Positions 61,693 through 64,000 of a stretch of DNA of 64,000 nt are shown piece after piece. Source of the stretch: Cyclobacteriaceae bacterium. GTDB taxonomy: Bacteria; Bacteroidota; Bacteroidia; Cytophagales; Cyclobacteriaceae. The notes beneath the pieces are model-generated. The model was not told the DNA's origin, ran no database searches, and worked only from the letters and a program-made list of their open reading frames with translations. Each line of letters starts with the position of its first letter. Position 1 is the first letter of the stretch. The DNA is taken from positions 1,349,501-1,413,500 of the forward strand of contig CP075525.1 in NCBI GenBank assembly GCA_025808415.1. The letters run 5' to 3'. Position numbers and translations under genes: made by a program.

Positions 61693-62655
61693 GTGAAATC
61701 CATAAAAATCATAGAAGTAAAGTCTGAAATCGGGGCAGGTACCCGGGGCGCAAGCTTAGGTGTTGAGGCTATGAAAATTGCCAGCCTTGACCTTAAATCG
61801 GATTTTTTTAAACAGCACGAATCCGTTGAAGTGGAACACGTAAACGAGCTGCTTTTCGATGGCGCCAAGCACGCCTATGCCAAGTTTATTGATGGCGTAA
61901 TGATTATGGAGGAGCGCGTTTGCTTAGAAGTGTACGAAACCATTTGGGATGATTTTTTCCCGGTGATACTTGCCGGTGATCACAGCACAGCCTATGGAAC
62001 AATTGCCGGTATTAAAAAATCAAACCCGGGCGCCCGGCTCGGGGTGATATGGATTGATGCCCATGCCGACATCCACACACCGTTTACAACCCCTTCGGGC
62101 AACATGCACGGTATGCCTTTGGCCATGGCATGCGGCATCGATAACCTGGAGTGTAAGGTAAACGACCCACGGGGAGAAACCCTGGAGTACTGGGAACAAA
62201 TAAAAAACGTAGGTATGCCGGGGGCAAAGGTATATCCCGAAGATATCGTGTACATCGCGGTGCGCGACCTGGAGAAACCTGAAAACTACCTGATCAATAA
62301 GTACAACATTAATTTTATAGAGACGGATGAAGTGAAAAAGTTTGGGCCCGCGGTTGTTGCGCACAAAGCACTTCAAATGCTCGATCACTGCGACCACATT
62401 TATGTTTCGTTTGATGTTGACAGCATGGACAGCCGCATATCAAGCGGAACGGGCACACCGGTACCAAATGGTTTAACGGTTGATGAGGCGAAAACCCTTA
62501 ATGCAGAGTTGGCAAAAAGCCCCAAATTGGTAGCATGGGAAATTGTGGAAGTAAACCCGACATTAGACAGCCAGAATCAAATGGCTGAAAATGCTTTTGA
62601 AATTTTAGAGGCCACTACGCAAGCGATCATTAACCGGCCGGTAACGGTGGAGTAA
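61693..62655 (+). CDS. Arginase-family ureohydrolase
   Basis: This 320-residue protein (from GTG 61693) is a dinuclear manganese ureohydrolase. It begins KIIEVKSEIGAGTRGASLG and has the metal motifs GDHSTAYG, DAHADIHT and SFDVDSMDS. The substrate-recognition block TPSGNMHGMPLA matches arginase (Asn-His before the GMP), not the HGT-type of agmatinases, and the end VEVNPTLD also fits arginase. The first in-frame ATG lies inside the domain, so the start is GTG 61693 or TTG 61672. The adjacent speA would supply agmatine, so agmatinase is the alternative by context. The motif favours arginase. Confidence 0.88.
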   Translation: MKSIKIIEVKSEIGAGTRGASLGVEAMKIASLDLKSDFFKQHESVEVEHVNELLFDGAKHAYAKFIDGVMIMEERVCLEVYETIWDDFFPVILAGDHSTAYGTIAGIKKSNPGARLGVIWIDAHADIHTPFTTPSGNMHGMPLAMACGIDNLECKVNDPRGETLEYWEQIKNVGMPGAKVYPEDIVYIAVRDLEKPENYLINKYNINFIETDEVKKFGPAVVAHKALQMLDHCDHIYVSFDVDSMDSRISSGTGTPVPNGLTVDEAKTLNAELAKSPKLVAWEIVEVNPTLDSQNQMAENAFEILEATTQAIINRPVTVE

Positions 62656-62735
62656 TCTCAAATTCATTATTCAAAGTTCAACATCTTAAATGTTGCTGGG
62701 TTTCTGTATTTTCGCACCCACAAAATTTCAGAATT

Positions 62736-63713
62736 ATGAGCCAAAACCGCCCCATCTCAGCCTTTATTGAAAAGCATTACCTGCACTTTAACGCTGCTGC
62801 ACTGGTTGATGCAGCCAAGGGTTATAAAAAACACCTTGCCGAGGGCAAGAAAATGATGGTTACCCTGGCCGGTGCTATGAGCACAGGCGAACTTGGGATC
62901 AGCTTTGCCGAAATGATCCGCCAAAATAAAGTTCATATTATTTCCTGCACCGGTGCCAACCTGGAGGAAGATATTATGAATTTGGTGGCGCATTCGCACT
63001 ATCGCAGAATCCCGAATTACCGCGACCTTACCCCCGAACAGGAATGGGACCTTTTACAAAACCACTTGAACCGGGTTACCGATACCTGCATTCCTGAAGA
63101 AGAAGCTTTCCGTAGATTACAAGCCCATCTGTTTAAAGTTTGGAAAGATGCTGAAGACAAAGGTGAGCGGTTGTTCCCCCATGAGTTTATGTTCCGCCTG
63201 CTCAACAGTGGTGAGTTGAAGCAATACTACGAGATCGATCCGAAGAACTCGTGGATGATTGCTGCCGCAGAGAAAAATTTACCGATGGTGGTACCGGGAT
63301 GGGAAGACTCAACCATGGGAAATATTTTTGCTTCTTATTGTGTTACCGGTGAACTTAAACCTTCTACCATGAAGAGTGGTATTGAATACATGGTTTGGTT
63401 GGCCGACTGGTATACTGAAAATGCCGGTACCGAAGGTATAGGCTTTTTCCAGATAGGTGGTGGTATAGCCGGTGATTTCCCGATATGCGTTGTGCCCATG
63501 TTGCACCAGGATTTAGAGCGTGATGGCGTTCCGTTCTGGAGTTACTTTTGCCAGATCAGTGATTCAACAACATCATACGGTTCTTATTCCGGAGCCGTGC
63601 CGAACGAAAAAATAACGTGGGGTAAGCTCAGCATTGATACGCCTAAGTATATCATAGAGTCGGATGCAACCATTGTTGCTCCGTTGATTTTTGCGTACAT
63701 TCTTGATATGTAA
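62736..63713 (+). CDS. Deoxyhypusine-synthase-family protein
   Basis: This 325-residue NAD-dependent enzyme belongs to the deoxyhypusine synthase fold. It shows LAGAMSTGELGISFAEMIRQ, HIISCTGANLEEDIMNLVAH and, near the C-terminus, WGKLSIDTPKYIIESDATIVAPL. Bacteria lack eIF5A, so bacterial members are thought to transfer an aminobutyl group from spermidine to other amines, for example in homospermidine synthesis. It follows the arginase-family gene by 80 bp on the same strand. The catalytic lysine equivalent was not confirmed. TATTTTCGC (62707-62715) upstream is one mismatch from a -7 element. Confidence 0.88.
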   Translation: MSQNRPISAFIEKHYLHFNAAALVDAAKGYKKHLAEGKKMMVTLAGAMSTGELGISFAEMIRQNKVHIISCTGANLEEDIMNLVAHSHYRRIPNYRDLTPEQEWDLLQNHLNRVTDTCIPEEEAFRRLQAHLFKVWKDAEDKGERLFPHEFMFRLLNSGELKQYYEIDPKNSWMIAAAEKNLPMVVPGWEDSTMGNIFASYCVTGELKPSTMKSGIEYMVWLADWYTENAGTEGIGFFQIGGGIAGDFPICVVPMLHQDLERDGVPFWSYFCQISDSTTSYGSYSGAVPNEKITWGKLSIDTPKYIIESDATIVAPLIFAYILDM

Positions 63714-63718
63714 AATTG

Positions 63719-63785
63719 GGTTGTTGGTTGTTAGTTGTTAGATATTGGTGTCGCACGAACAACTAACAACTAATAACTAACAACT
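63719..63785. repeat. Inverted repeat of GTTGTTAG-type words between DHS-like gene and argS
   Basis: The left arm (63719-63741, GTTGTTGGTTGTTAGTTGTT...) is the approximate reverse complement of the right arm (about 63760-63785, AACAACTAACAACT...), matching at about 20 of 23 positions. It fills almost the whole 80-bp spacer before argS. There is no T-run after the right arm. Confidence 0.6.
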
Positions 63786-63793
63786 CTTGTTTA

Positions 63794-64000
63794 ATGAATT
63801 TAGATATTACCCTTCGCTCCGAAATACAAAAAGCTGTTCTACAACTTTTCAATAATACAGCTGATCAGTTTCAATTGCAGCCGACCAATGCTGAGTTTGA
63901 AGGATCGCATACGTTGGTATGTTTTCCGTTAACGAAGGTTTCTAAAAAAAATCCGGAAGAAACTGCGAAAGCAATAGGGGAGTACCTGGTTGCGAACACA
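63794..64000 (+). CDS. argS: Arginyl-tRNA synthetase (partial, N-terminus only)
   Basis: The first 69 codons are present from ATG 63794. The N-terminal sequence MNLDITLRSEIQKAVLQLFN and VCFPLTKVSKKNPEETAKAIGEY match the Add-1 domain that begins ArgRS in Bacteroidota. The catalytic HIGH motif would lie beyond the window. It is the next gene after the arginine/polyamine cluster and is on the same strand. Confidence 0.9.
   Translation, partial: MNLDITLRSEIQKAVLQLFNNTADQFQLQPTNAEFEGSHTLVCFPLTKVSKKNPEETAKAIGEYLVANT

Overview
This is a chromosomal window from a Bacteroidota bacterium, most likely of the Cytophagales. The evidence is a PorQ-type type IX secretion protein, a TPR/PD40/OmpA protein of PorE-like architecture, DUF4421 and DUF6249 proteins, a GH3-family protein, short Crp/Fnr regulators, and promoters with the Bacteroidota -7 element (TAnnTTTG) in place of a classical -10 box. 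Species cannot be fixed from the sequence alone.

Layout. 1-4.6 kb: a cut-off secreted repeat protein and the methylmalonyl-CoA mutase pair mutA-mutB. 4.8-9.4 kb: dnaA, an HtrA protease and a GH3 protein. 10-12.6 kb: dxr-rseP, closed by a terminator. 12.6-15.1 kb: an OmpA/PD40 protein and a tandem TonB-plug-like protein. 15.3-21.8 kb: lon, porQ, hslU, a DUF4421 protein and a SixA-like phosphatase. 21.8-28.8 kb: a LpxL-like acyltransferase, a cation/proton antiporter, an Asp-box protein, a FrnE-like protein, ahcY and a small secreted protein. 28.8-34.4 kb: a CPBP protease, an ECF sigma/anti-sigma pair, a DASS transporter, an RRM protein and pgk. 34.6-45.0 kb: a visibly more AT-rich accessory region. 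45.0-57.6 kb: ATP-grasp, TauE/SafE, SDR, folA, fmt, nth, NamZ-like, LolE/FtsX-like, YiiX-like, polyprenol-P mannosyltransferase-like and EF-G-like genes. 57.9-59.9 kb: YceI and a porin-like protein behind an FNR-like palindrome. 60-64 kb: a polyamine/arginine cluster (speA, a putative leader peptide, an arginase-family gene, a deoxyhypusine-synthase-like gene) and the start of argS.

The most unusual part is 39.5-45.0 kb. Four long imperfect palindromes of about 100-170 bp, with terminal CGCTAAC/GTTAGCG-type cores, plus a fifth short one, separate single genes of unrelated kinds. Each of the four long elements lies 24-36 bp from the start codon of a minus-strand gene. In two cases the stop codon of the next minus-strand gene (TAA) is supplied by the element core itself. 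The architecture resembles an integron cassette array, but the cores do not fit the canonical attC consensus and no integrase lies in the window. It is reported here as a candidate uncharacterised cassette system. Cargo includes a membrane protein fused to a degenerate receiver domain, a lipoprotein fused to a DUF4386-like membrane domain, paralogous Crp/Fnr regulators, and a decayed gene.

A second point is the polyamine cluster. The ureohydrolase beside arginine decarboxylase carries the arginase-type substrate motif rather than an agmatinase one, and is preceded by a promoter-like element and a 23-codon upstream reading frame. No tRNA, rRNA, CRISPR array or recognisable insertion sequence was seen.
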